Assembly (NCBI GenBank): GCA_018873245.2
Contig: JAEMBT020000004.1
Coordinates: 6,248,573-6,312,572, forward strand
Reading direction: 5' to 3'
From: Archegozetes longisetosus
Taxonomy: Eukaryota; Arthropoda; Arachnida; Sarcoptiformes; Trhypochthoniidae
Length of the DNA: 64,000 bases
The position numbers and the translations under genes are program-made. Under the pieces are notes generated by a model. The model saw only the letters and a program-made list of their open reading frames with translations, had not been told where the DNA came from and did not search any database. Below, piece by piece: positions 1 through 16,063 of the stretch (position 1 is the stretch's first letter; each line of letters starts with the position of its first letter).

Positions 1-987
1 AAGACATTTGTCGACTTGTCAACTGATTTATTTTTTGGATGAAAAAAAAGTGAAGTCAATTTGAGTGAGAATTTGGTTTTTTTCATTCTTCAATATATTT
101 ATTTGAGCTGTGATTAGTTTTAGATAAGAAAAACGGAGCCTTTTCTCTAGTTGTTTAAGATGTTTGTAACTTAAACTTGTGTTTATACAATCACTTGCTT
201 CTCAATAACTGATACAAAAATAATTGTATAAACAATAATGTATTTAAGTTAGACCAGAAAAGGCATAAACAGAGCTGTTGGTTGGGGTACACTTAATACA
301 CTTTCGCAAACCGTTCTGTTTAAACTCAATAGCTCTCGAACTGATGCATAAAAAACATCTACTATTTGCTAATAATTGCTTTGTAAACGACAGATTCAAT
401 TCAAAATTTCTGATTCATTGCTGACGAAATTGGATTCGTGGTAAAAGAAAGCAAAAACTAAATCGAAATTTGTTCACACGAACAAAAAAATTGACTATCT
501 TTTTGATATCTTATTGTTTAGGAAATAAGTTCAGTCCTTATGTTTAGCATTAAATCGGTTCATGTGAGAAATTCATGATAATTATTGATTAATTAGATAA
601 AAGAGCTGAAAATTTAATAACAATTTTGAGTGAAAACATATGCGACAGTTCTGTTACGAAAGCATCAAATAGTAATCCGAAAAGCCATAAAAGTATTGTC
701 TGATAACTACTTTAATATATCAAATTCAATTGAAATGTATTGCCATGCATTATGCTAATTGGAATGCATCAATTGAAAAAGTTGAATCATACACATTTAT
801 CTAACACTCTATTGTACTCTTATTTGATTCATTCTGAGAACATCAACTTATTTATACAGATAGAGGAAAAGTGATAAACACCGCTCATTTCCATTGAAAA
901 CTTTGTTGAGCCACTTTCACAGATAGTTGTCAAATCATATCTATATGAGTAGTGAGTAAAGTGCGATAAATGCTAATTATTCATTAC
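1..987 (-). other. intron 3 (partial) of the misshapen-type kinase gene
   Basis: AT-rich sequence downstream (on the minus strand) of kinase exon 3. The exon expected next, encoding the rest of the kinase N-lobe, is not visible on either strand, so it lies outside the window. I see nothing else here. Confidence 0.6.
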
Positions 988-5704
<4,717 letters not shown>

Positions 5705-6235
5705 TACAGTTGAAAAACAGAAGACAACTAAGTTGGTGTTCTCAGATGAGAGATAGGATGAGATGAGTTGAGTCCAGTTGAAGGCACTCGCACTCTAACT
5801 CTGCGCTGATATGAATGACTATATACTGAACGCAAACTACTTGTACTGAACCAGAGTATTGCCACTAAACAGTCATTACTATCACTAACCAATTTGATTA
5901 ACACGATTAATTACAACATTTATGCCACTAAATAAATCACATCTATTTAAACATATCCAATACCTTCTGATAACTGCTTATTTATTTGATTTAATTCAGA
6001 ATTAAATCAAATTGAGTGAGAGATACAAAACATGTATATAAACAAATGTTGGACAACACTAGTCTACACCCTATATCTCAATAAAGGATCTGTCGATTTT
6101 CTCTTTTTCTCTCTCTCCCTCTCTCTCTTCACTTAGAGTGAGTCAGACCGAGAGTTGCGTCTGCGTCCAACCGCTCAGATTTACACACACTGCCGTTGCT
6201 TGTTCGGGGTCATTGCTCCTCTTTGCAAGTTTGGC

Positions 6236-6243
6236 TGACGTCA
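6236..6243. promoter_or_regulatory. palindromic CRE-like site TGACGTCA
   Basis: Perfect eight-base consensus for CREB/ATF bZIP factors, about 530 bp upstream of the kinase ATG in a locally GC-richer stretch. Function is inferred from position only. Confidence 0.35.
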
Positions 6244-7101
6244 ATTTATTGTAAAGCTGCAACGGCATTACTCTAATACTCTTAGCTTATAACCTACCGC
6301 TATCCCTATCACTGCCAAATATTTCTATGGTTTATAAGATGGCAATTCAATGGACTTGAGTTGAATTTCAATTACATTGATAATCGCAAAGGACACGATT
6401 TTAACTTAATTCGCACACTGATTTGTATAAAGTTTTTTTATTATTGAAAACTTACTAAACTATGTAAACAACAATATTTAGTAGAAAGTTTGATAAACAA
6501 AGTGCAAAACTAACAAACTTTAATCTCACAATAATCTAGTCATTTATTTTACGACTGATTATCGAGACAATAGTGAAAATATATGATAAAAATTGGTAAT
6601 CTATTTCAAATATTATGTAAGACTGAATACAGCTAAAACTGTCACTTTTGCACATCTCTTTGTTAAACAACGATTTCTAAATTAAACATAACTTGGTTAA
6701 ATACATCAACAACTTGTCCTTACCTAATGTTCAAAAGATCAAGTTTTAACTGTATTTCTATTATTCGAGAATGTTTACTAAAGGTATTAATTGCACTTAA
6801 CGTACACTCGAACTTCCAACAAAAAATATCAAATGATTCAGACTAAGAAAACTTGGATTAAATTGAATATTTTGAATGCATTCCTGTGTTTGTTTCATAC
6901 AATTAATATGAAAGACAAACACTCAACTTATGTTGCCTAAAGTATTATTATTTCTTACAGACACTCTGAGTGAGAAAATAAAATATTTACAAGTAGTGGA
7001 AATAAAATATTTATAATCTAAGTTCAAGCTTAAAAGTTTTTTTGAACAATTTAGGTTCAATTTAATCAAAGTATTCACTCGTTATATTAAACATTGATAT
7101 T

Positions 7102-7107
7102 TTTATT
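7102..7107 (-). terminator. polyadenylation signal AATAAA for PGLS
   Basis: AATAAA on the minus strand begins 7 nt after the PGLS stop codon, implying a very short 3' UTR. No experimental support. Confidence 0.45.
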
Positions 7108-7114
7108 ACATATT

Positions 7115-8073
7115 TTAAGTAATGGACATTCTTCTGAGCATTTCATTGGGTATCAAACTGGCGGCTTCGTCATCGACGATCCAATAGAGTTCACCATTTG
7201 TTGGCTTAACTAAACCCGCAGGCAGTGGTTTTTGGTCAACAATTATTTCCTTTAATTTAATGGAAAGTTAGTTTCGGACTATGTCCAATCAATCAAGTGA
7301 CTTGAATTGTTTGTCTTACTTTAAGGACTTGAGCCTTTGCAGCTCCAGTGGTATAGAAGATACAACACTTGGCGTTATTAAGAACAGGTAGAGTTAAAGT
7401 GATCCGATTCGGTGGAGGCTATCAAAAGATATCAATTTTAAGCTCCAACTTGACTCCAATTATTGCATACCTTTGGAGAATCTCCGATATAAGCAACCCA
7501 ACGATTCTTCTCCTTAAAATTATCAATCAAATATTAAAGTTAATACTTTTAAGTCAGGTTTTTCAATAGTTTACTGTTCAATGTAATTACTTTGAGAAGC
7601 GGGTGATCCGGGAATAGAGAGCAAGTGTGTCCATCGGGTCCCATTCCAAGAAACAGTAGATCAAAACGCGGCAATTCGACGTCAGCCCTTCTCAGAAATA
7701 CTTGTCTCATTTTGGAGAGATAGTCAAAGGCAGCATCAGATGTCTTGAGTGAGGGATCAATTGTTACGAACTGGTTGAGACTTATGTCTGGGATTTTAGT
7801 GACGACTTCCCTCTTGTAGGCACCAAAGGTACTTTCGCTATCACTGAAAGAAACAAGACGTTCATCACAGAAGAAAAACTTCCACTTCTTCCAATCGGTT
7901 TTGATATTAGGCAACACTTGACTCAAAATCGATGGCAAACTTCCACCTGAAAGACCAACCGTAAACATAGAACCACTGTGTTCGTCTACAGATCGTTGTA
8001 TGAGTTTTGCCAATTGACTTTTCGCCATTTCAGTTGCGTCACATTTGATAATATTAATAGTTGTGGTCGACAT
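7115..8073 (-). CDS. PGLS: 6-phosphogluconolactonase
   Basis: Four exons joined in phase 0: 7591..8073, 7471..7512, 7320..7418 and 7115..7249, giving 252 aa, close to the 258 aa of human PGLS. The enzyme hydrolyses 6-phosphogluconolactone in the oxidative pentose-phosphate pathway in the cytosol. Visible family motifs are LSGGS (residues 41-45), the FFFCDER segment (about 66-72) and the active-site block [13 protein letters not shown] (143-155). Exon 2 is only 42 nt and encodes [10 protein letters not shown]; exon 3 carries [13 protein letters not shown] and TTGAAKA; the last exon contains LPAGLVKP and [10 protein letters not shown]. Introns are 52-78 bp. The start is the first ATG of the open frame and matches the usual N-terminal length. 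Its neighbour FAM20B is divergent. Confidence 0.96.
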
Positions 8074-9562
8074 TCTTTCAATAACTAATAGTACGATTAA
8101 TTTTCAGTGATTAATAATACAATTAATTTTCAAACAGCTATCAATGAATGACTTATAAATTGACCAAATTTTGAGCCAATAATTAATATGAAGAATAAAT
8201 GTTATATTTTGAGTATGAATAATTTGAGGATATCAGATAAATGCACTTTTATTTTGAGGAAATAAATTCAATACTTGTTCGAAAATGACGCACTCATTCG
8301 TTTTATTCAAATTCAATTTTTGATTATCGACTTATTTCATCTTTAAATAGAGATTTACTTATCACAGAAACTGTTGACTTTAGTCTTATTATGTCGTGAT
8401 TTGTATTAATCAATTACTAATTAAGTTTATTCTATGCTTCTGACACGTTTTGGTTTATATTTTGATAACTGAATCTAATCGTGACTTCAATTAAATTATT
8501 ATCTATTCATATACTCCATAAATAACAGTTATTGGTCTATAAACTCATTTCGTTTGTTTTGCCATATGCTTTATAGCTTTGAGGGAATATTTCTCAATAA
8601 CCTATTAGACGTAATTCTCAACTCAATCAACTGATAGTGTTCGCGAATACATCTCACTTTGAATAACTATTTGAGTCTTTATTTTATATTTAAATTGTTA
8701 TTTCAATCAAATGTTTGACATAGATTAATGATAGAAGAGTTTGTGATATAGGTGGACAAAATTAGATAAATTTAGTTGATTTGTTTGATGTATGAGAGCA
8801 TGTGTGCTAACTATAAAACTTAAGTTGAAAAGTTGAATAATTCGTTAAGATATATGAACCTGTTTTCAAATAATCATAAATTGAAGCTGAGCTTTAACAA
8901 CTGGCAACATATCAGTATTTATTAGCTTTTATGTTTTGCAAATCATTAGAGTAATTACAATGACTCAACTAAACTTAATCCAACTTTTCTCAAACTCAAC
9001 AACCTAGTCTTAAACTTGGGAACAGCTAAGTCTTGGCTGAAGAAATGGCATCTTATTTAATCAACTCTCAAATGTAAAATACAAAAATGCCGCTTATATC
9101 GAATTATTAAAAGAGCGCAAGACTTGGCATTAGGAACAAGAATCGAAATATTTGCGCGATTTTATTGATGAGGGACCGCTTGTTTTAGTGGTCTACCAAT
9201 AGATGTCTTTGACTATTTACTTTTTTGAGTACTTCTTTCAATGTTTCAGTAGTTTTAAATTGGAACTGATTTAGTTCTGCTACTAATACAACATTAAATA
9301 ACTCACTGATTAAATGTACTTTTTATAGCTTTTAATTCCTTCGAGATTTGAGAAATATCACGTTCGAAGTGTTCAATATTAGAAAGAATGGAAGGTGAAG
9401 AAATGAATGGGTAGACAGGACTGTATTTCGACTTTTGTAACTTTGATTTGGGATTATGATTAACTAGTCATAAGCAGACAACTGCAATAAAAGTTGTAAA
9501 TCTTACAAAATCAACTCAATCTTCTCTAAGCGTCACTTTCTGATCGATCAAATACTTGTAGT
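8074..9562. other. intergenic region between divergent PGLS and FAM20B
   Basis: About 1.5 kb, AT-rich, with no open frame or family motif that I recognise. It must contain the 5' ends of both flanking genes. No TATA box was convincing. Confidence 0.5.
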
Positions 9563-11122
9563 ATGAGGCTTAAGACAAGAGTTGTGACCATTTTATTGTT
9601 TTGTTGTTTACTCATAGTTATCATGCTCTTTTATTTCATTATATTCTTGGATGACTTACAGGTAAATATTATCGAATCATCAATTAAATCACAAATTAAC
9701 TTTTTCTTCTACTTTTCAAATTGAAGTCGATTTCACCTAAAGAAATGAAAAATAATCCGTTAATAATAGTTCCGTTCACTGAAGTTCGAACAAAAAATGA
9801 AACAAGTCTTGATTCAAGTATTTCTTCGATAATAGTCGAGAAAGTGGAGGCAAAACTTAAAAATTTCAACTTCAACAAATTATTCAATCAAACTGATAAA
9901 TTGAAGATCAACTCAATAATTGAATCACTTAAGAATGATCTCCAATTGCCAAAAAAAGTGCCAGAAGAGTCTGCCTGGAAGATTGCTTCTTCCTGGGTCA
10001 GAGCTAGAGAAATATACCCAGAGAATGCTCCACTTCTGGGACATGTTCTCAACTCATTACAAAAAAGTCGTATTACTTCTGCAGATGTGGCCAAAAAAGG
10101 AACTCAATTGAAATTAATGCTTGAACTTGAAGGCGGACAACAAGTCCTATTCAAACCAATGCGATACTCAAGAGATCTGATCATAAACGGGATATATTCT
10201 GGAGCTGATCGACATAATGGAGAAATAGTTGGTATGAATGAAGTAATGCTAGTTTGAAAAATATGAAAATATCTGATCTGAATTGAAATTTGTCCTCAAT
10301 TGTTATAGCATTTCATATTTCACGATTACTTAACATGAGATACGTTCCAATCGTTGAGTCGCGTCTTATAGACATTCCAAATGAAATTAGAAAAGTCTCA
10401 TCTCCTGCACTGTTGTCAACTTTCATGGATAAAAAAAATGAAAGTAGAGATTGTTTTTATGGAGAATGTTATTATTGCAGCGAATTCGACCCGGTTTGTC
10501 CCAATGAAAATGGAATGCTAGAAGGAGCTGTTATCCTATTACTACCGACCAAATATCAATTGCAAAAACTAAGAAACCCCTGGCAAAGAACTTACAAAAA
10601 CGGAGTGCAGGCTTCGTGGGAACTTGATATGAATTATTGTAGTTCTGTATTCAAAAAACTTCCTTTACGTCCGCGTATTCTGGACTTAATTGATGTCTCT
10701 ATATTTGATTACCTCATTGGAAATGCTGATCGACATCATTATGAAGTGTTCAAAGACGTGCCAAATAGTGCGCTGTTATTCTTAGGTTAGTTTCAGAAAT
10801 CAACTAATCGAACAATAAAATTATTGAATCTTTTTTACATTTAGATAATGGAAAAAGTTTTGGCGATCCGTTTCATGACGAGATCACAATTTTGTACCCA
10901 CTCTATCAGTGCTGCACAGTTAGAAACACAACATATCAAAGACTCAAATTGTTATCCTCAATAAAAATATCAGATGCAATAGAAAATATGTTATCGAACA
11001 ATATATTGTTTCCGCTTATCACTAAATCTCATTTACTAGCACTTGATAGACGTATAAAAACAATAATTGCAATAATACACATCTGTTTCGATACAAAGGG
11101 CAAACATGAAGTATTGAAATGA
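9563..11122 (+). CDS. FAM20B: FAM20B-type glycosaminoglycan xylosylkinase
   Basis: Four exons: 9563..9661, 9727..10231, 10309..10785 and 10845..11122, total 452 aa (human FAM20B 409 aa). Exon 1 alone encodes the cytoplasmic MRLKTR and the hydrophobic signal anchor (about residues 7-30) of a type II Golgi protein. The luminal kinase domain shows GTQLKLMLELEGGQQVLFKP (nucleotide-binding lysine), GADRHNGEIV, the cysteine cluster CFYGECYYC, NPWQRTY, the catalytic NADRHHYE (DRHHYE at residues 342-347) and the metal-binding DNGKSFGDP (Asp361). LYQCC follows. Family knowledge: FAM20B phosphorylates xylose in the proteoglycan linker tetrasaccharide, which licenses glycosaminoglycan chain extension. 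The CFYGECYYC and LYQCC segments favour FAM20B over FAM20C/A. The insert between the anchor and the first conserved block is somewhat longer than in vertebrates. It is convergent with PPP6C, with 76 bp between stop codons. Confidence 0.94.
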
Positions 11123-11187
11123 TTAAACTTAAAGTACTATAAATTAAATAATATATATAATTTTTAAAAGTAAAAGAGAAAGTGATA

Positions 11188-11193
11188 AATAAA
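11188..11193 (+). terminator. polyadenylation signal AATAAA for FAM20B
   Basis: First AATAAA downstream of the FAM20B stop, ending 5 nt before the PPP6C stop codon. Cleavage 10-30 nt downstream would fall inside the PPP6C last exon on the opposite strand. Confidence 0.5.
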
Positions 11194-11198
11194 ATAAT

Positions 11199-13261
11199 TT
11201 ACAAAAAGTAAGGGCATATATTTCGCGGTGGAATCACTCTTTCAGAGTCAGGCACTGCGTTGAAGATCTTGGCCTCACGATTGATAACATCAGTAAAGGC
11301 CAGAACGGCCGCCACATTCGCACATCTATAACAATAATTAGGTGCTGACCAAACTGTCACCAGTTTGTCGTCAAACATATATTTGAATCCTTCCTGGACC
11401 AATTGATGTGCGCGGCATATCAACTCTAAATTGTTTATTTTCATAAACTGTAAAAAACGATAGAATTATAAGAAAAACGCAAAAAAAAAGGCTTTAGTAT
11501 GAAACGCGAGTCGTATTATTGCAAACAACGCCCATTTTTGCGTTAAGGTTAGGCAATACTGATCGTGGCAGATATAGCCTAGACTTAAATTTATGAAGTA
11601 TTATTGATGAGCTTGATCTCAATAATACAGCCTGCATTCCATACTAGGAACAAATTTTCAAACATAATGGTAAATACTTCGTGTGTGACTTTGGATCCGA
11701 AGAGCCAACCGGCACCGCGAGGACTTATAGACCAGGTGTCAACTTCTTCAGGATCAGACCAAACGAGATCACAAAAAGCTCCCTTATATGGAATTTCTTG
11801 ATTTCTTTCAAGAGTTCTTATTTGATCTAAAGTATTGATTTCGGGCGAAAGTCCTCCGTGAACGCAAAGTACCTGTTCGTCTATTATCTGCTTGAAAATA
11901 ATATCATCCCAACAATTTAATAATTAAAGCAGAAAGAGTTTGATTCTTTATTCACATGTTATTGAAGAGCTCGCTAACATGAGTGCATACAATTTACTAA
12001 ACACTTAAACCTAACAATCCAATTCTTTGTCAACCGATTTTAAATATCGCAAATTAAAAATATTACACTCTTAAAAAAATAATTGACTGATAATTAAATT
12101 TTATTCAATAGACCTTTGATTTCAGGGTTGAGTTATTAAAATCAATATTTTAATAACTGTTAATTTCATTTGTTTCAGTTCGTATTTACTTAGTTATTTA
12201 GTTGGTTAATCGAATAAATATGATTCCAATAAAAAATAGCTCTTCATTAAATACTTAGAAATTCAAAAGACCATATCAGAAATATATTTTAAAAATGAGT
12301 TTGAAATGCAGATATGATATAAAACAACGAGAATAAAAAAGCTCTTTAAAATGGACAGCTATTAAAAATATTGATTTTCATTCCTTAACCCTAAGGTCGA
12401 AGACCAAATGAGTGAAATTTGATTATTTGCAAATTAGTTTCTAATGCAATACCTCTAATTTATTATGATAGTCAAGATCAATTGACAATAGAGACCGTTG
12501 TATTGTTACGTTTAAGTATTTAGTAAACTATATGCACTCGTGAGCGCCTTCTCCATTAATAGACTGCTGTGATTGAAAATCAATTAAAATACGAAAAACT
12601 TACGGCAGCGATATTCAGGAGATCAAACACCTTGCAACAATATTTCCAAGCATTGGCGTTTCCGTATTTCGTTTGGCATTCATCTGTCATGTAAGTTTGA
12701 ATTATTAGTCAAATTTTAAATTGACAAAATACTATGAATAGTTCAACAGACCATAAAATCCATAAATTTGCGTGATTTGCCTACTTTCATGATTTCCTCT
12801 CAATAAAGTTATCTTATCTGGATATTTGGCCTTTAATGTCAATAATCGCGTCAGTGTCTCTAAACTATAATACCCGCGATCAACAAAATCTCCCTTTAAT
12901 TGACGGAAAAAAAGTAGAACTAATTAATTTTGAGAATCGATGGACGAAAAACAAAACTTACAAGAAAAATATAGTTAGTGTCAGGGACTTGGCCTCCAGT
13001 CCTAAACAATTCTTCTAAATCATAGAACTGTCCGTGAATGTCACCACAAACTGTGACTGGTGTTGACACTGGCTGTACATTACATTCTTCTAATAGGATT
13101 TCACATACAATATCGCACAAATGCTGTCAAATATCAAATTAAATTCAAGTGAACCAATCATTTTGAAAGCAAGTATTCTGATCTCAACTTACTTTAAGAT
13201 CGTTTTCTGGTAAATATTTGCACTCTTTTGCGATTTCAATCCATTGGTCCAAGTGAGACAT
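11199..13261 (-). CDS. PPP6C: serine/threonine protein phosphatase 6 catalytic subunit
   Basis: Six exons: 13193..13261, 12962..13123, 12752..12893, 12604..12683, 11678..11887 and 11199..11447, total 303 aa (human 305). PPP-family metal-binding motifs are intact: GDIHG (residues 50-54), GDFVDRG (78-84) and GNHE (110-113). SAPNYCYRC lies near the C-terminus and the protein ends in PYFL, the PP2A/PP4/PP6 tail whose terminal leucine is carboxymethylated in relatives. The N-terminus CKYLPENDL and the segment [20 protein letters not shown] identify PP6 (Drosophila PpV) rather than PP2A or PP4. Family role: PP6 with SAPS subunits controls Aurora A, mitosis and NF-kB/DNA-damage signalling. Four introns are 68-230 bp; the one before exon 5 is 716 bp and shows nothing recognisable. 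It is divergent from SNW1. Confidence 0.97.
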
Positions 13262-13672
13262 TCTTGCATACAATCACTGCTTGGATTTCACACTTATTTC
13301 ATACAACCTCTAATTGATCGAAGAAAAATGATTTATTATTGATCAATAAAAATCTTGTCTTTTTAACAGATATATTTAAAATTTGATAAATGATGTCAAA
13401 ATTACAGTAATTTTGAGCTGAACACAATTTTTCTCAGTAAAAATCAAAATAAACCCATACGTAAAAGTTTAACATAAACTACGTTTTAAAATGCTTTTAT
13501 TACGTAATTAAATAATAAGACTACAAATGGATGAAATTTAGACGCTTTTGTAAATAACAAGTATTATTATATATTATCAAGTCTTGTATTTAATCGAATT
13601 TTCAACATTAAAGAATAATTGGAATAAATTTTAAATTTAGTCTCGTATAAGTCTGATATCATCTCAATCGAA
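13262..13672. promoter_or_regulatory. 411-bp divergent promoter region between PPP6C and SNW1
   Basis: The two start codons are 411 bp apart on opposite strands, so both leaders and core promoters must share this AT-rich segment. No TATA box at an appropriate distance stands out, as is common for housekeeping pairs. Inferred from gene positions. Confidence 0.5.
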
Positions 13673-15301
13673 ATGTCGGTTTCGTTTAAATCTATTCTTC
13701 CATCTCCAACACAAACTTACTATAACAGCAATGAATTAGAATCGGTTAAAGTGAAGTCAACGCAAGTTGTGTCAATAAATGCAAACATCCCAAAATATGG
13801 TTTCCGTAAGGGTTGGATCCCTAGAACTCAAGAAGATTTTGGTGACGGTGGAGCATATCCCGAGATCCATTGTGCACAATATCCGTTAGATATGGGCCGA
13901 AAGACTGAGACCAAGAGTAATGCGCTTTCGGTTCAATATGACGCAAATGGAAATATCAAATACGACGCCGTTATAAGACAGGGAAATAATAAAAATAAAG
14001 TGATTTACCATAAATTACAAGACTTACTACCATCAGAAATACTTAATGAGGACGAATTACAAAAACCAAGCGAGGAAGAAATCCAAGATACGACAGAAGC
14101 GACTCGCCTGGCACTCGAAAAGTTAACCCAAACCAAGATTTCGGCCGCACTTCCTGTGAGACACGCGGAAAAGGTAGCTCCAGCTCAATATATTCGTTAC
14201 ACTCCATCGCAAACGGGAGAGGAATTTAATTCGGGATCGAATCAGCGCATCATTCGTATGGTTGAAGTACAAAAAGATCCGTTAGAACCACCGCGTTTCA
14301 AAATCAATAAGAAGATACCACAAGCGCCACCTTCGCCACCACCTCCTGTTATGCATAGTCCGACTCGTAAAGTAACAGTTAAGGAACAACAAGAGTGGCG
14401 AATACCGCCATGTATCTCTAATTGGAAAAATGCTAAGGGGTATACTATACCTCTCGATAAAAGACTTGCTGCCGATGGAAGAGGTCTACAACAGGTTCAT
14501 ATTAATGAAAATTTTGCTAAGCTTTCGGAAGCGCTTTACATTGCGGATCGTAAGGCTAGAGAGGCTGTTGAGTTGAGATCTCAAATGGAAAGGAAAATAG
14601 CCCAGAAGGAAAAGGAGAAGAAAGAGGACCATTTGAGGCAACTGGCGCAAAAAGCTAGAGAAGAAAGAGCTGGCATTAAAAGTGGTGGCGTTGGATCGAG
14701 TAACGCGCAAAATAATGCTAACGATAGTCCCGACGAAGAGGCTCGAGAACGCGACCAAATAAGATATGATCGACACAAAGAAAGACAGAGAGAACGAAAC
14801 CTTCAAAGAGCAGCGCCCGAGAAGAGGACTCGACTCGAACGACAACGAGAAAGAGATATCAGTGAACAAATTGCTTTAGGAGTGGCTAATCCAAGAATGA
14901 ACTCGTCTGAAGTACAGTTCGATCAGAGACTATTCAATCAAAGCAAAGGATTGAGCAGTGGTTTCGCTGATGAAGATGATTATGGAGTTTATGACAAGCC
15001 GTGGCGTTCGAATCAAGCAATGGCTCAAAACATATACCGACCAACTCGTGGTAATCAAGACAAAGATATTTACGGCGATGATCTCGACTCGATAATGAAA
15101 ACTTCACGATTCGTCCCTGACAAAGAGTTTTCTGGAACTGATCACAGCTCTAAACGTGAAGGACCAGTTCAGTTCGAGAAACAAGAAGAAGAGGACCCCT
15201 TCGGACTCGATAAGTTCTTGACCGAAGTGAAAAAAGCGAGCAAGAGACCTGAAAGCGCTAATTACGAGAACAGAAGTAGTTATAAGCGCAGAAAAGATTA
15301 A
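13673..15301 (+). CDS. SNW1: SNW domain-containing protein 1 (SKIP / Bx42)
   Basis: Single-exon gene of 542 aa (human SNW1 536 aa). Conserved blocks run from YGFRKGWIPR (about residue 42) and EDFGDGGAYPEIH through QYPLDMGRK, APAQYIRYTPSQ and QKDPLEPPRFKINKKIP. The SNW box CISNWKNAKGYTIPLDKRL has Ser-Asn-Trp at 249-251. A charged coiled-coil region (about 295-400), LFNQSKG and DPFGLDKFL follow near the C-terminus. Family knowledge: SNW1/Prp45 is a core factor of the activated spliceosome (Prp19-related complex) and a transcriptional coactivator for Notch and nuclear receptors. The absence of introns is notable next to multi-exon neighbours. It is tail-to-tail with another splicing-related gene, RSRC1, 76 bp apart. 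Confidence 0.98.
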   Translation: MSVSFKSILPSPTQTYYNSNELESVKVKSTQVVSINANIPKYGFRKGWIPRTQEDFGDGGAYPEIHCAQYPLDMGRKTETKSNALSVQYDANGNIKYDAVIRQGNNKNKVIYHKLQDLLPSEILNEDELQKPSEEEIQDTTEATRLALEKLTQTKISAALPVRHAEKVAPAQYIRYTPSQTGEEFNSGSNQRIIRMVEVQKDPLEPPRFKINKKIPQAPPSPPPPVMHSPTRKVTVKEQQEWRIPPCISNWKNAKGYTIPLDKRLAADGRGLQQVHINENFAKLSEALYIADRKAREAVELRSQMERKIAQKEKEKKEDHLRQLAQKAREERAGIKSGGVGSSNAQNNANDSPDEEARERDQIRYDRHKERQRERNLQRAAPEKRTRLERQRERDISEQIALGVANPRMNSSEVQFDQRLFNQSKGLSSGFADEDDYGVYDKPWRSNQAMAQNIYRPTRGNQDKDIYGDDLDSIMKTSRFVPDKEFSGTDHSSKREGPVQFEKQEEEDPFGLDKFLTEVKKASKRPESANYENRSSYKRRKD

Positions 15302-15306
15302 TCATT

Positions 15307-15312
15307 TTTATT
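15307..15312 (-). terminator. polyadenylation signal AATAAA for the RSRC1-like gene
   Basis: Minus-strand AATAAA lying 5 nt beyond the SNW1 stop codon. Cleavage downstream would fall within the SNW1 coding sequence, antisense. Confidence 0.5.
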
Positions 15313-15377
15313 ATGAAATGATATTTGACAGTTGAATGCATTATATATTCAATCAGTTGATTGTAATTTACATTAAG

Positions 15378-16063
15378 TTAAGCCAATTCTTCAGAGCTAT
15401 CAAAATGTTTTTCTGATTTTTTCATTTTCCGTCGTAAAGCCGATAATTTTCTTATCCATCGCTCCATTTTTACATCATGTGGTTCGAATAGCTATCAAAT
15501 GAACGAAAAATAAATATTAATTTTTAACTTTATTCAATCAATTTATAATTATATTTATTGATAACTAAAGCAATGTAACAAATGCTTACGTTTGGATGTA
15601 ATACAAGTTCGGGATTTTCTCTCCAGTTCAGACTAGAAGGCAAAGGAATATCTGCCAACGCGTTAATTTTCAGCTGATTATTAAGGGTCCGATCACTGGT
15701 AAAACTTTTAGACTGAAAATTTGATAAACTGATGTCTTGAATTTGATTAGCTCTCTTCAACTGTTCGTCAAATGAAAGTGGTTCTGGTTTTGGAGTTATT
15801 GTCTCAACTGATTCCTTATTCGAGTTATTGATTTCAGTTTTTGCTTCAACTAATTGTTTTTGAATAGCTTTCTTAAGTTTTTCACCCATTAACTTATTGT
15901 TAAGATTCCTGTCTTTCGGCGAATGTGATCTCCGACGATATGATCGGTCACGAGATCGAGACCTCGAACGCGACCTCTTCCTATCATAATATCTTCGAGA
16001 CCGAGATTTGGAATGCGATGAAGAACTTGAGTGTTCCCTCATTGTCACTATTTGACCAGTCAA
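15378..16063 (-). CDS. RSRC1: RS-rich splicing-related protein, RSRC1 (SRrp53)-like
   Basis: Two exons, 15590..16063 and 15378..15491, giving 195 aa. The N-terminal quarter is an Arg/Ser-rich domain (SRSRSRSRDRSYRRR, about residues 30-46) typical of SR-related splicing factors. The rest is lysine- and glutamate-rich. The assignment to RSRC1 rests on SFDEQLKRANQI resembling the family's SFxEQLxRxxxI segment, and on the C-terminal HPNLFEPHDVKMERW followed by RKLSALRRK, which resembles the family's PNLF...W..RL.ALR ending. RSRC1 interacts with U2AF and RS proteins in 3' splice-site selection. Translation could begin at Met1 (16063) or Met8 (16042); the first is reported. It could be another short RS protein, so the symbol is tentative. 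Confidence 0.65.

Larger units (their letters stand above)
5705..7114. other. 5' leader/promoter region of the kinase gene and PGLS 3' flank
   Basis: No coding exon seen. The part near 6100-6260 is less AT-rich than its surroundings and contains a CT-rich tract (about 6099-6129) and a palindromic CRE. It is the best candidate for the kinase promoter, about 0.5 kb upstream of the start codon. The remainder up to the PGLS stop is AT-rich and featureless. Confidence 0.4.

Noticed and set aside
14486-14869. 127-codon minus-strand frame inside SNW1
   Set aside because: Antisense shadow of the charged coiled-coil region of SNW1.
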